Positions 17,146 through 25,651 of a DNA stretch of 64,000 nucleotides are shown one piece after another. Origin of the DNA: JAQUCI01 sp034932685 (lineage in GTDB: Bacteria > Bacillota_I > Bacilli_A > Erysipelotrichales > Erysipelotrichaceae). Both the position numbers and the translations under genes were made by a program. Position 1 is the first letter of the stretch. Each line of letters begins with the position of its first letter. The notes beneath the pieces were generated by a model, which had not been told where the DNA came from, did no database searches, and saw only the letters and a program-made list of their open reading frames with translations. The stretch covers positions 32,000-95,999 of the forward strand of contig JAYFOM010000004.1 in assembly GCA_034932685.1 (NCBI GenBank), given 5' to 3'.

Positions 17146-18132
17146 ATGAAACGAATGTTAAGTGGCATTAAGCCAAGCGGTCAACTGACCTTAGGAAACT
17201 ATATCGGAGCTCTGCGCAATTTTGTTGGTTTTCAAGATGAGTATGAAATGTTTGTTTTCATTGCGAATCTACATTGTATTACTGTTTACCAAGATCCAGA
17301 AGAATTGCGTCGAAATTTAAGAGAAGCTGCGACGCTTTATCTTGCATGTGGACTTGACCCAAATAAAGCAACGATCTTTTTACAATCAGATATAAAAGAA
17401 CATTCACAACTTGGCTATATATTGGCATGTAATAGTTATCAAGGTGAACTAAATCGCATGACACAATATAAAGAAAAAATACAAAAGAAAGAGAAGAGCA
17501 TTACTGTTGGCTTATATACTTATCCTGTTTTGATGGCATCTGATATTCTTATCTATGATGCCGATTATGTACCAGTAGGAGAAGACCAAAAACAACATGT
17601 TGAACTAGCACGCGATATCGCTGAGAGATTTAACAATAACTACGGTTCAACTTTTAAATTACCCCAACCATTAATCCCAAAAGTCGGTGCAAGGATCATG
17701 GATTTACAAGAACCCACCAGAAAAATGAGTAAGAGTGATAATAATGCGAAAGGATGTATTTATCTTATGGATGATCTAAAAGTTGCTCGTAAGAAAATTA
17801 TGTCCGCAGTAACTGATAATGAAGCTAATGTCCACTACGACAAGAAGCAACAGCCTGGTATAGCTAATTTATTGACGATTTTATCAAGCTTAACCAAAGA
17901 AAGCATTTCATCAATCACCAAGCGATATCAAGGTAAAGGCTATGGTGAGTTCAAAAAAGAAGTAGCTGATGTTGTTTGTGCTACCTTAGCTGAAATTCAA
18001 TCTAAATATGAACAGATAGATAAAAGTGATATCCTTGATGAAGTTTTAATACAAGGCGCTAAAAAAGCAACTGTTTTAGCTAGCAAAAAGCTACACGATG
18101 TACAATTAAAAATAGGGATCGAAATTAAATAA
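17146..18132 (+). CDS. trpS: Tryptophanyl-tRNA synthetase
   Basis: Class I synthetase that charges tRNA-Trp. The HIGH-type motif is in PSGQLTLGNYIGAL (about 9-22), GEDQKQHVELARDIA follows, and KMSKS is at about residue 193 (KMSKSD). 328 aa is normal. The start at 17146 (MKRMLSGIKPSG) has an AAAGGA site and comes after the T-box; a longer open frame upstream only reads through the leader. Expression is predicted to rise on tryptophan starvation. Confidence 0.97.
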   Translation: MKRMLSGIKPSGQLTLGNYIGALRNFVGFQDEYEMFVFIANLHCITVYQDPEELRRNLREAATLYLACGLDPNKATIFLQSDIKEHSQLGYILACNSYQGELNRMTQYKEKIQKKEKSITVGLYTYPVLMASDILIYDADYVPVGEDQKQHVELARDIAERFNNNYGSTFKLPQPLIPKVGARIMDLQEPTRKMSKSDNNAKGCIYLMDDLKVARKKIMSAVTDNEANVHYDKKQQPGIANLLTILSSLTKESISSITKRYQGKGYGEFKKEVADVVCATLAEIQSKYEQIDKSDILDEVLIQGAKKATVLASKKLHDVQLKIGIEIK

Positions 18133-18150
18133 ACAGCTCAGTGAGCTGTT
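18132..18150. terminator. Bidirectional terminator between trpS and yitT
   Basis: Perfect 9-bp inverted repeat AACAGCTCA / TGAGCTGTT around one base, between convergent genes. Confidence 0.7.
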
Positions 18151-19010
18151 TATTCGTATGGTTTTTGATTAAAGTTTCCAATAATCCTTTGTGATTGTGA
18201 AAGATTAATAAACACATTTGGATCTACTTCTTTTATGATAGAAACAATTTCATCAACTTCAAATGCATTCAATACCATATAAAGCATACATTTAGGTCTT
18301 TTTGAATAAGCTCCTTCTCCCCATAATTTTGTCAATGAATGTTGAGAACTTGCCAAAATTGCATTAGCGATTCCATCAGGTTCCTCTGTTATTATTGTCA
18401 TTGTGACCAGCTTATACCTTTGATGCATTGTATTTACGATTTGTGTTGCTACAAACTGGAATATTATTGAATACAAAGCCTTTTCCCATCCAAACAAGGC
18501 ACCAGCAATCGTTAAGATAATCGCATTACCAACAAATATATAGTTCCACATTGCTTTATGATAACGATTGGCCATATAGATTGCGATGAAATCGGTACCA
18601 CCGCCACTAGCATTAGCTTGCAAGGCCAATAATGTAGAAATACCGATAAATAAACCTCCAAAAATAGCAATTAACAATATGTCATCAACGATATTAAAAC
18701 TTGGTAATAATCCTGACAACAAACTAGTTAAACCATAATTTATAACTGACAAGATTGTGAAACGTTTACCTATATATCTATAAACCAAGATTGTCGGACC
18801 GATATTAAACAGGATGTAGATTACACCAAAGCTCAATGTTATATTTAGATATTTGTCAAAAATTCGCACGATTAGAAGTGCTAAACCTGTAAAGCCACCT
18901 GGAAATAACCCACCAACATCGATAAATGTTGTTAAAGCTAATGCATAGACAATACTAGCTATGATAACCATGATTAACGATTTTAAATCGATATTTTTTT
19001 TAGTTGCCAT
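18150..19010 (-). CDS. YitT-family membrane protein
   Basis: Five to six membrane segments (residues ~10-170, GGLFPGGFTGLALLIV, NASGGGTDFIAIYMANRY) followed by a cytoplasmic DUF2179 domain (about 200-286, TIITEEPDGIANAIL... RPKCMLYMVL). The pattern and 286-aa length are those of the YitT family, common in Bacillota, whose transport role is not established. It stands alone, convergent with trpS. Confidence 0.9.
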   Translation of the reverse strand: MATKKNIDLKSLIMVIIASIVYALALTTFIDVGGLFPGGFTGLALLIVRIFDKYLNITLSFGVIYILFNIGPTILVYRYIGKRFTILSVINYGLTSLLSGLLPSFNIVDDILLIAIFGGLFIGISTLLALQANASGGGTDFIAIYMANRYHKAMWNYIFVGNAIILTIAGALFGWEKALYSIIFQFVATQIVNTMHQRYKLVTMTIITEEPDGIANAILASSQHSLTKLWGEGAYSKRPKCMLYMVLNAFEVDEIVSIIKEVDPNVFINLSQSQRIIGNFNQKPYE

Positions 19011-19075
19011 CCTACTTCTCTATCTTTCAGATTATCATTATAACTAACTTTTTGTATGTTGCAATCTATTTTTGC

Positions 19076-19489
19076 TTAATCGATCATTTTTAGTAAAATA
19101 TTCGCCCTTTGTATCTGCTTATTTATCACACGATCATTAACCTTGATTATCATATTACTATTATCATTAAAATAAACAATTGTTAAATGATCATATAAAC
19201 GCTTTGTCTTTAATATCATACAATTGTTCAGCCATAACTTAGTTTGATCATAATCTGTCTTTATCATTATCAGACATAACTTATTAGAAATATATAACGG
19301 AACATTTTTAATATTACCTAACCAAAACAAAGCACTTTTCTTTGCCCCAATGATACTTCTACCATGATTTAAGCACCATGTTTCAATGAGCTTATTAGCA
19401 TGAGTTGGTAAATACAGTTCTCTTTCTGTTGTTTTTATATAAGTTAGATTAAGTTTTATATCTTCACATACAATGAGTACATCTTTCAA
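19076..19489 (-). CDS. ComK-like competence transcription factor
   Basis: A 137-aa protein that lines up by eye with the ComK core: a leading TERELYLPTHANKLIETWCLN, then HGRSIIGAKKSALFWL matching the FFGSSYAGRKAGT block, KNVPLYIS matching HKPPIMVD, and a final T-I-V-Y-F-N-D strand matching TEVTFSNG. ComK binds AT boxes and activates DNA-uptake genes in Bacillus. This copy is shorter at the N-terminus. The identity is modest, so it is a family call, not proof of competence. Monocistronic between yitT and the RidA terminator. Confidence 0.7.
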   Translation of the reverse strand: MKDVLIVCEDIKLNLTYIKTTERELYLPTHANKLIETWCLNHGRSIIGAKKSALFWLGNIKNVPLYISNKLCLIMIKTDYDQTKLWLNNCMILKTKRLYDHLTIVYFNDNSNMIIKVNDRVINKQIQRANILLKMID

Positions 19490-19537
19490 ATTATCACCAT
19501 ATCATAATTAGATCTATTTTAATAATTATCCTAAAAA

Positions 19538-19563
19538 AATAAATACGCTTTCGCGTATTTATT
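19538..19563 (-). terminator. Strong intrinsic terminator after the RidA-like gene
   Basis: 11-bp perfect stem (AATAAATACGC / GCGTATTTATT) with a GAAA loop on the minus strand followed by seven T residues, overlapping the stop codon. Confidence 0.92.
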
Positions 19564-20077
19564 CACAACCCTCACAACAGCCATCAGTACATTCAGAACT
19601 ATCATCTTCACAACTACAACAACCATCACTACATTCGCCTTCTTCATCACCACAACCACAACAGCCTGAATTGCAAGCTGCTTGTTCATAAGCTAATGTA
19701 TCAATTACCATACACTCAATTTCAACTAGTGCGCCTTTTGGTAGTGCTGCAACTTGTACAGTAGAACGAGCTGGATATGGTTCAGTAAAATAAGAGCCAT
19801 AAACCTCATTCATAGCTTGAAAGTCGTTTAGATCAGCCATAAAGACTGTCGTCTTCAATACATGACGTAATTCAAGATTCATTTCAGCTAATATTGAAGC
19901 AATATTAGCGATTACTTGTTTAGTTTGACCAGCAATTCCTTCATCTACCAAAGCGTTAGTTTGAGGATCAATTGGTAATTGTCCTGAAAGGTAAACAAAA
20001 TCACCTAATTTAACAGCTGGTGAATAAGGACCAATTGCTTCAGGTCCGTTAGTTGGTTTAAATACTTTTGTAAACAT
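19559..20077 (-). CDS. RidA/YjgF-family deaminase with a C-terminal three-repeat cysteine tail
   Basis: The first ~130 residues are a standard RidA protein, which hydrolyses reactive enamine/imine intermediates. The substrate-binding Arg (PARSTVQV, ~104) and the catalytic-site Glu (VEIECMVID, ~121) are present. After EQAA the chain continues for 38 residues with 12 cysteines (135, 139, 140, 142, 149, 153, 154, 156, 163, 167, 168, 171). They form three near-repeats of C-x-x-G-C-C-x(1-2)-C spaced by acidic GDEEGE-like linkers. RidA proteins are normally about 125-130 aa. The tail looks like a metal-binding or metallothionein-like module (inference). It lies behind a 48-aa membrane ORF. Confidence 0.93.
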   Translation of the reverse strand: MFTKVFKPTNGPEAIGPYSPAVKLGDFVYLSGQLPIDPQTNALVDEGIAGQTKQVIANIASILAEMNLELRHVLKTTVFMADLNDFQAMNEVYGSYFTEPYPARSTVQVAALPKGALVEIECMVIDTLAYEQAACNSGCCGCGDEEGECSDGCCSCEDDSSECTDGCCEGCE

Positions 20078-20093
20078 TTTTCCTCCTTAGGGG

Positions 20094-20240
20094 TTACCGC
20101 TCTCTGTAATACTCGATTTCTTCTTTAATAAGTTGTCTTTCACGTACACGCAAATAACTTTTGATGACATAAAAAACAATCATTAAGATTACAAGTATTA
20201 GACTGGCTAAAGACATAAAGTCACTGAAATCTTCAATCAT
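20094..20240 (-). CDS. Small single-span membrane protein, 48 aa
   Basis: Short ORF with a GTGAGGT ribosome site before its ATG. It has a short acidic N-terminus (MIEDFSDFM), one hydrophobic helix (LASLILVILMIVFYVI) and a charged C-terminus of about 22 residues (RVRERQLIKEEIEYYRER). I recognise no family. It ends 17 bp before the RidA-like gene on the same strand, so the two are probably co-transcribed. Confidence 0.6.
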   Translation of the reverse strand: MIEDFSDFMSLASLILVILMIVFYVIKSYLRVRERQLIKEEIEYYRER

Positions 20241-20479
20241 TGTGGTACCTCACGTTTATTATACTATCATCATTATTAAGCTAATACAATCAATTAGCTT
20301 AACCAAAAAATTATTGGAAGTATTATTATATTTAGTTTTTCAATCAAATAAACTGATAGAAAGCGCACATATCATATTCATTGATTTTATTTAGTTAAAT
20401 GACCTTTTGGTACTTGCTTTTTAAATACACACATGCTATTCTTATTAAGCAAATCTCAATGAGAAAGGAGGTTTACGTC
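20241..20479. other. Divergent intergenic region between the small ORF and rpmB
   Basis: A/T-rich region of about 240 bp. It should hold promoters for both directions, but I see no well-spaced consensus pair. The rpmB ribosome site GAAAGGAGG is at about 20462-20470. No further gene was found. Confidence 0.5.
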
Positions 20480-20671
20480 ATGGCAAGAGTATGTGCAGTA
20501 ACAGGCAAAAGAGCGATGTCAGGAAACAAGCGTTCCCACTCAATGCGCGCTACCCGTCGTAAATGGAATGTAAATCTACAAAAAGTTAAAGTAATGGTTG
20601 ACGGCAAACCCCAGACAATTAAAATGTCTGCTCGGGCTTTGCGAGCTTTGAAAGTTCAACAAGGAAATTAA
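20480..20671 (+). CDS. rpmB: 50S ribosomal protein L28
   Basis: Small basic ribosomal protein of the large subunit. The 63-aa product starts MARVCAVTGKRAMSGNKRSHS, the family signature. The ATG at 20480 follows GAAAGGAGG; an upstream open frame is not protein-like. The CxxC pairs seen in some L28 proteins are absent (only Cys5). It stands alone and ends in a strong terminator. It lies next to the rsgA-rpe region, as in several Bacillota. Confidence 0.96.
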   Translation: MARVCAVTGKRAMSGNKRSHSMRATRRKWNVNLQKVKVMVDGKPQTIKMSARALRALKVQQGN

Positions 20672-20692
20672 AGAACGAAAGTTCTTTTTTTT
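20671..20692 (+). terminator. Intrinsic terminator of rpmB
   Basis: AAGAAC-GAAA-GTTCTT followed by six or more T residues, starting within the stop codon. Confidence 0.9.
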
Positions 20693-20694
20693 AT

Positions 20695-21336
20695 TTACCT
20701 TAGACTATTAATATTAGCAATAATATCACCATTAAATATATAACTACCCGCCACAAGTACATCAGCACCAGCTGCTTTAACTAATAAAGCGGTTTTTTGA
20801 TTGATGCCACCATCAACTTCGATCAGATAATTGAGTTTATTATTTGCTTTATACTGTGATAGATATTTAATCTTATCAAGAGCTGATATCAAGAAACTCT
20901 GACCACCAAAGCCTGGTTCAACTGACATGATCAAAACTAAATCAACACTATCTAAAAGTGATGTTAATACCTTAACATCAGTATTTGGTTTAATTGATAT
21001 ACCCGCCATTTTGTTAAGTGCTTTGATCTTATTGATCAACAAACGCCTTTTTTGATCACTATCAAGTGCTTCATAATGAAAGGTTATAATATCAGCATCT
21101 TTAAACCAAGCATAAGATTCATCAGGGTTAGTGACCATAATATGAACATCCATCAACAAATCAGAAACTTTTTTGATATCACTTAGGATCTTAGGACCAA
21201 ATGTTAGATTACTAACAAAATGCCCATCCATAACATCAAAATGAATCCATTCAGCTTTTGCTTCACTTACAAGTTGTAATTGCTTCTTCAAATCAATAAA
21301 ATCAGCCGACAAGACTGAAGGTGCAATTTTAATCAT
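20695..21336 (-). CDS. rpe: Ribulose-phosphate 3-epimerase
   Basis: TIM-barrel enzyme interconverting ribulose-5-phosphate and xylulose-5-phosphate in the pentose phosphate pathway. Motifs include MIKIAPSVLSADF at the start, HFDVMDGHFVSNLTFGP (metal His/Asp), MVTNP, MSVEPGFGGQ and EVDGGI. 213 aa from the ATG at 21336, which lies inside the end of rsgA (8-bp overlap). It is last in the gmk-priA-...-prkC-rsgA operon, as in Bacillus. Confidence 0.96.
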   Translation of the reverse strand: MIKIAPSVLSADFIDLKKQLQLVSEAKAEWIHFDVMDGHFVSNLTFGPKILSDIKKVSDLLMDVHIMVTNPDESYAWFKDADIITFHYEALDSDQKRRLLINKIKALNKMAGISIKPNTDVKVLTSLLDSVDLVLIMSVEPGFGGQSFLISALDKIKYLSQYKANNKLNYLIEVDGGINQKTALLVKAAGADVLVAGSYIFNGDIIANINSLR

Positions 21337-22201
21337 AGATATCCCTTCTTCCTTCTTCAATATACTTTAAACATTCAACATAATGTTGATATCTAAATTT
21401 CGAGATCTCATTATTATTAACCGCTGTTTTGATAGCACAATCGGGTTCTTGATGATGCAAACAATCACGGAAACGACATTGGCCGATATATGGTAAGAAA
21501 TCAATGACTGCTGTTGATAGCTGTGTTTTAGTAATGCTTGAAAAATCTAGTTTACTAAATCCTGGCGTATCAGCCACCCAGCCATTACCAATAAGATGTA
21601 GTTCGACATGTCTTGTTGTATGTTTCCCTCGACCCAAAGCTTTTGATATTTGCTGAGTTATTAATTCAAAACTTGGTTCGATACGATTTAAAAAACTTGA
21701 TTTACCAACACCACTTTGTCCTGCTAAAACGGTTATTTTATCTTGTAGTATTTTTATTATCTCTTCATTGTTATCATAGCCTTGACCTGTTAAATGAATT
21801 TCATAACCACCTTTTTGATAATCCATTATTGTTTGATAAATCGAGTTATCAGATTTGACTAAATCCATTTTAGTGACCATGATAACAGGTGTTATATTAG
21901 CACAGGTAATTAGAAATATCAGCTGGTCTACTAATGTCATAGAAAAATCGGGTTCAACAGCAGACATAACGATCAAAGCTTGATCGACATTCGCAATTGG
22001 TGGCCTAACGAGAAAATTCTTGCGAGGATATACTTTCTCAATGCCATACTTATCATCAAGGGTAGCAACTTCAACTAAGTCACCAGCAATCGGGGAAACA
22101 CCTTGCCTAACTTTTCCACGAGCTATACAATCAACAATAACCCCATTGTTGAGTATTACACGATATTGATTTGATATAAGCCTAATAATCTTGCCTTGCA
22201 C
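21329..22201 (-). CDS. rsgA: Ribosome small subunit-dependent GTPase A (RsgA)
   Basis: Circularly permuted GTPase that checks late 30S subunit assembly. The N-terminal OB-fold is followed by permuted G motifs: G4 (TKMD), then G1 LAGQSGVGKSSFLN, then G3 DTPGF. The C-terminal zinc cluster is CRFRDCLHHQEPDC. The start is GTG at 22201 with an AGGAGG site. 290 aa is typical. It follows prkC by 8 bp. Confidence 0.96.
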   Translation of the reverse strand: MQGKIIRLISNQYRVILNNGVIVDCIARGKVRQGVSPIAGDLVEVATLDDKYGIEKVYPRKNFLVRPPIANVDQALIVMSAVEPDFSMTLVDQLIFLITCANITPVIMVTKMDLVKSDNSIYQTIMDYQKGGYEIHLTGQGYDNNEEIIKILQDKITVLAGQSGVGKSSFLNRIEPSFELITQQISKALGRGKHTTRHVELHLIGNGWVADTPGFSKLDFSSITKTQLSTAVIDFLPYIGQCRFRDCLHHQEPDCAIKTAVNNNEISKFRYQHYVECLKYIEEGRRDIYD

Positions 22202-22209
22202 GTTACCTC

Positions 22210-23862
22210 CTAATAATAGTATAAAACGATGCTATTGTCTTCATACTGCGTATATAAACCTGATGAAGGTGTTACACTTATGACTGTATTATATTTAATA
22301 TCCGCCAACTCTTCTTCTGACATTCCCGCAGTTGACATTGGATACAACATGACCATTGCGCCTTTAGCTGTTAATAAATTCTGTGCTTCAAAAACATTCA
22401 TCCCAACAAGGTTATCAGGAATTGTAAACTCAAGATAGCCAGATATAACAAGTTTGATCTCATATTGTCGATTTGGATCGACCTTATCGCCGACATTTAA
22501 TATCTCTTGTCGAATGATCAGACCTGGTTTAACAAATGGATTAACTTCTTTTTCAATTTTGATACTAATTTTCTTACCCGCTAATAAACGCCTAATTTCA
22601 TCCTCGGTTTTGCCACTATAATCACCAATAATGAAAAACTTACCATCGCTTACAACAATTGATACTGTTGATCCTCTTTCTGTGATAACACCAACTCCTG
22701 GCGATGATGAAATGATAATTCCCTCATCAATATCGTCAGTGACTTGATATGATATACGACCAACACTTAAACCCAAAGCAGCGAGTTCATTGTTTGCCTG
22801 CTCAACTGTCATTCCTTTGATATCTATCATCTCAAAACGGCGGTTGTCTTTTTGCCAAGGATTAGCTAAAACAATGATTAACGCTGTTGCCAATATCGCA
22901 AATATGATTAAAGTAATACCCAAAGTACTTGATATGAAGTTTTTTGGGCGACTATCTTTTGGACTGCTACTTAATTTTTTAAGTGCAATTGTTTTATCTT
23001 GGGCATCAATTTCATTAAAACTGATTTTCTCTTCAGTGCTACGCTTATCACTAAAAACAGTATTGATATCATCAAGCATCGCTTGGGCGGTTAAATATCT
23101 ATGATTTTTGTTCTTTACAGTCGCTTTAAGCACTATGTTTTCAACTGATTGTAATATCATTGCATTATTTGCTTTGATGTCTGGCAGATCATTCTGCATG
23201 TGCTTCATTGCAACCTGTACTGGTGAATCAGCTCTAAACGGCACTTCACCGGTTAAAAGTTCATACATAACGATACCCAATGAATAAATATCGCTTTGGT
23301 ATGAAGCAACTTCACCACGCGCTACTTCAGGCGCTAAATAATGAACACTTCCCATTACCGCATCAGTTTGCGTAAGTTGAATAGCATCTTGTGCTAATGC
23401 GATACCAAAATCAGTCATCTTTATTGTGCCATCATCTTTTACCAAAACATTTTGCGGTTTGATGTCGCGATGAATGATGTTGTTTCGATGAGCTACTATC
23501 GTTGCTTCGATCAACTGTTTCATTATAGCAACAGCTTCTTTTTGTTCTAAAGCACCTCGTTGATTGATTAGCTGTTTGAGTGTTTTACCTCTAACATATT
23601 CCATTACAATATATGGCTTATTATCCCATGTGCCAACATCATATATTTCAACAATATTGGGGTGATTTATAGCACTTGCGGCACTAGCTTCACGTTGAAA
23701 GCGTAATAATGCAACAGGATCATTTGCAAGTTCACCACGTAACACTTTTATCGCAACTTCACGATTTAATACCGTATCCATCGCTAGATAAACATCAGCC
23801 ATACCACCTTGGCCTAAACCTCTAACAATTATATATCTTTCTGCAATCATTTCTTTAATCAT
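22210..23862 (-). CDS. prkC: Serine/threonine kinase PrkC with PASTA domains
   Basis: Membrane kinase that senses peptidoglycan fragments or lipid II. The N-terminal Hanks kinase has a glycine loop GLGQGGMADV (15-24), Lys39, HRDIKPQN and DFG intact. One membrane span (about 312-335) leads to three extracellular PASTA domains (about 340-550). The PASTA repeats imply a peptidoglycan wall, arguing against a wall-less Mollicute. It overlaps prpC by 8 bp. 550 aa is at the short end because three PASTA repeats are present. Confidence 0.96.
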   Translation of the reverse strand: MIKEMIAERYIIVRGLGQGGMADVYLAMDTVLNREVAIKVLRGELANDPVALLRFQREASAASAINHPNIVEIYDVGTWDNKPYIVMEYVRGKTLKQLINQRGALEQKEAVAIMKQLIEATIVAHRNNIIHRDIKPQNVLVKDDGTIKMTDFGIALAQDAIQLTQTDAVMGSVHYLAPEVARGEVASYQSDIYSLGIVMYELLTGEVPFRADSPVQVAMKHMQNDLPDIKANNAMILQSVENIVLKATVKNKNHRYLTAQAMLDDINTVFSDKRSTEEKISFNEIDAQDKTIALKKLSSSPKDSRPKNFISSTLGITLIIFAILATALIIVLANPWQKDNRRFEMIDIKGMTVEQANNELAALGLSVGRISYQVTDDIDEGIIISSSPGVGVITERGSTVSIVVSDGKFFIIGDYSGKTEDEIRRLLAGKKISIKIEKEVNPFVKPGLIIRQEILNVGDKVDPNRQYEIKLVISGYLEFTIPDNLVGMNVFEAQNLLTAKGAMVMLYPMSTAGMSEEELADIKYNTVISVTPSSGLYTQYEDNSIVLYYY

Positions 23863-24592
23863 GATCTAAGACCTCAATCATTACGATAGTTGTATTATCA
23901 AAACCACCAGTTTCATTTGCTTTGGCTATTAATTCATTACTTATAGCTTGTATACTCTTTTTTTGCTTAATAATCTTCGTTATTGAGTCATCACTTATAT
24001 AACCATGTAAACCGTCTGAACATAACAACATCTTTTGATAACTTTGACTAATATTAAATATATCTATCTTGATCTTGTTTTCGATACCAATGGCATTTAT
24101 CAAAACGTTTCGCTGGGGATGATTAAAGCCATCCTCAGGTCTAATCACACCTTGATCAATTAACACTTCAACAAGTGAATGATCTTTAGTTATTTTTGTT
24201 AGCCCTGTTTCATTTAACAAATAAGCGCGACTATCTCCAACATTTATAACATATGTGCCAGCAGAACAAAAAAGTGTTGCTACAAAGGTAGTTCCCATAC
24301 CTTGATACTGAGCTTTAGATTTTGCCATCGATACGATAAAATCATTAGCCGCATTTACCGTTTTTTTGATCCACATTAAAACCATTTTGTCTTCCTTTAA
24401 TTCAGGACACTTAATAAACTCATCATTAATGAATCTTGCGGTCATGTTGCTTGCGACATCGCCCGATTTACTGCCACCTACACCATCCAAAACCATAGCT
24501 AATGTGTCGTTATTTTCATTAGTTGTTATCATATAACAATCTTGATTAGATTGTCTTACTAAACCAATATCGCTTATTCCATAAAACCTCAT
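23855..24592 (-). CDS. prpC: PP2C-type protein phosphatase PrpC
   Basis: Metal-dependent Ser/Thr phosphatase that reverses PrkC phosphorylation. PP2C motifs are present: SNQDC, MVLDGVGGSKSGD (metal Asp), GTTFVATL, INVGDSRAYL, LCSDGLHGY and GFDNTTIV. 245 aa is normal. It overlaps prkC by 8 bp and rlmN by 4 bp, so the cluster is tightly coupled. Confidence 0.96.
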   Translation of the reverse strand: MRFYGISDIGLVRQSNQDCYMITTNENNDTLAMVLDGVGGSKSGDVASNMTARFINDEFIKCPELKEDKMVLMWIKKTVNAANDFIVSMAKSKAQYQGMGTTFVATLFCSAGTYVINVGDSRAYLLNETGLTKITKDHSLVEVLIDQGVIRPEDGFNHPQRNVLINAIGIENKIKIDIFNISQSYQKMLLCSDGLHGYISDDSITKIIKQKKSIQAISNELIAKANETGGFDNTTIVMIEVLDHD

Positions 24593-25629
24593 AAGCTCTT
24601 CCTTTCATGCTTGGCTCTTAATTGTCCACATGCGGCATCAATGTCAGCACCATGCTCTTGTCTTAATGTGCATTTTACTTTTAGTTTGCTCAAAGCGTCA
24701 TAAAATACCATAGCTTTCTTATAGTCAACCTTGCGATAACCATGTTCATCTACTTGGTTATATGGTATCAGATTAACATAAGCATTTAATCCTTTGATCA
24801 AGTTAGCTAACTGTTGGGCATGAATCATTTGATCATTGATTCCTTGAAGTAAGATGTATTCAAAAGTAATACGTCGATTATTCTTAGAAGCGTAATATCT
24901 AATTGCCGTCATAAGTTCTTTCAATGGATATGCTTTATTGATTGGCATTAATGAAGTCCTAAGTTCATCATTTGGCGCATGCAAAGATATCGCTAAGTTA
25001 TACTGGACACTCTCTTCCGCAAATTGGTAAATTCTGGGAACGATACCACAAGTTGATACAGTGATATGTCTTGCTCCAATTGCTAAGCCTAAATCATGAT
25101 TGATGATACGCATAAAGCCCATAACATTATCATAATTATCAAACGGCTCACCACTGCCCATAATTACTACATGACTCACTCTTTGTTGTTCTGGATCTAA
25201 CTCTTTTTGCACAAAAAGAACTTGACTAACCATTTCAGCAACTGTTAGATCACGCTGTTTTTTAAGTAAGCCACTAGCACAAAAACTACATCCCATATTA
25301 CACCCAACCTGGCTTGATATACATATTGTCTTGCCGTAATCATAAATCATTAGTACACATTCTACTAATGCCCCATCTTGTAATTTAAGCAGAAACTTTC
25401 TTGTACCATCACTGGATATCTGTGATTTAACCACTTCAGGTTGATCAATACTAAAAGTGCTGCGCAATAAATCGCGTTTAGCAAGAGCGACATCGCTCAT
25501 TTCATCAAAAGAGTTGATACGATGACGATATAACCACTGAAATATTTGTTTGGCCTGATAATGTTTTAATCCAACCATCTCAACCCATTCAATTAACTCA
25601 TTAAACTCTAAATCATATATACTTCTCAT
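24589..25629 (-). CDS. rlmN: 23S rRNA/tRNA adenine-2 methyltransferase RlmN
   Basis: Radical SAM enzyme methylating A2503 of 23S rRNA and A37 of some tRNAs. The iron-sulfur cluster cysteines are at 110, 114 and 117 (CNMGCSFC). The second catalytic cysteine is in the C-terminal region DIDAACGQL, and MGSGEPFDNYDNV is intact. 346 aa is standard. It sits between rsmB and prpC, the conserved Bacillota order. Confidence 0.97.
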   Translation of the reverse strand: MRSIYDLEFNELIEWVEMVGLKHYQAKQIFQWLYRHRINSFDEMSDVALAKRDLLRSTFSIDQPEVVKSQISSDGTRKFLLKLQDGALVECVLMIYDYGKTICISSQVGCNMGCSFCASGLLKKQRDLTVAEMVSQVLFVQKELDPEQQRVSHVVIMGSGEPFDNYDNVMGFMRIINHDLGLAIGARHITVSTCGIVPRIYQFAEESVQYNLAISLHAPNDELRTSLMPINKAYPLKELMTAIRYYASKNNRRITFEYILLQGINDQMIHAQQLANLIKGLNAYVNLIPYNQVDEHGYRKVDYKKAMVFYDALSKLKVKCTLRQEHGADIDAACGQLRAKHERKSL

Positions 25630-25651
25630 AATTCACCTTCACCATTTAATA

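Noticed and set aside
19559..19680. Cysteine tail of RidA as a frameshift or assembly artefact
   Set aside because: The frame stays open with regular repeats and acidic spacing, and ends in a normal stop with the stem of a strong terminator.
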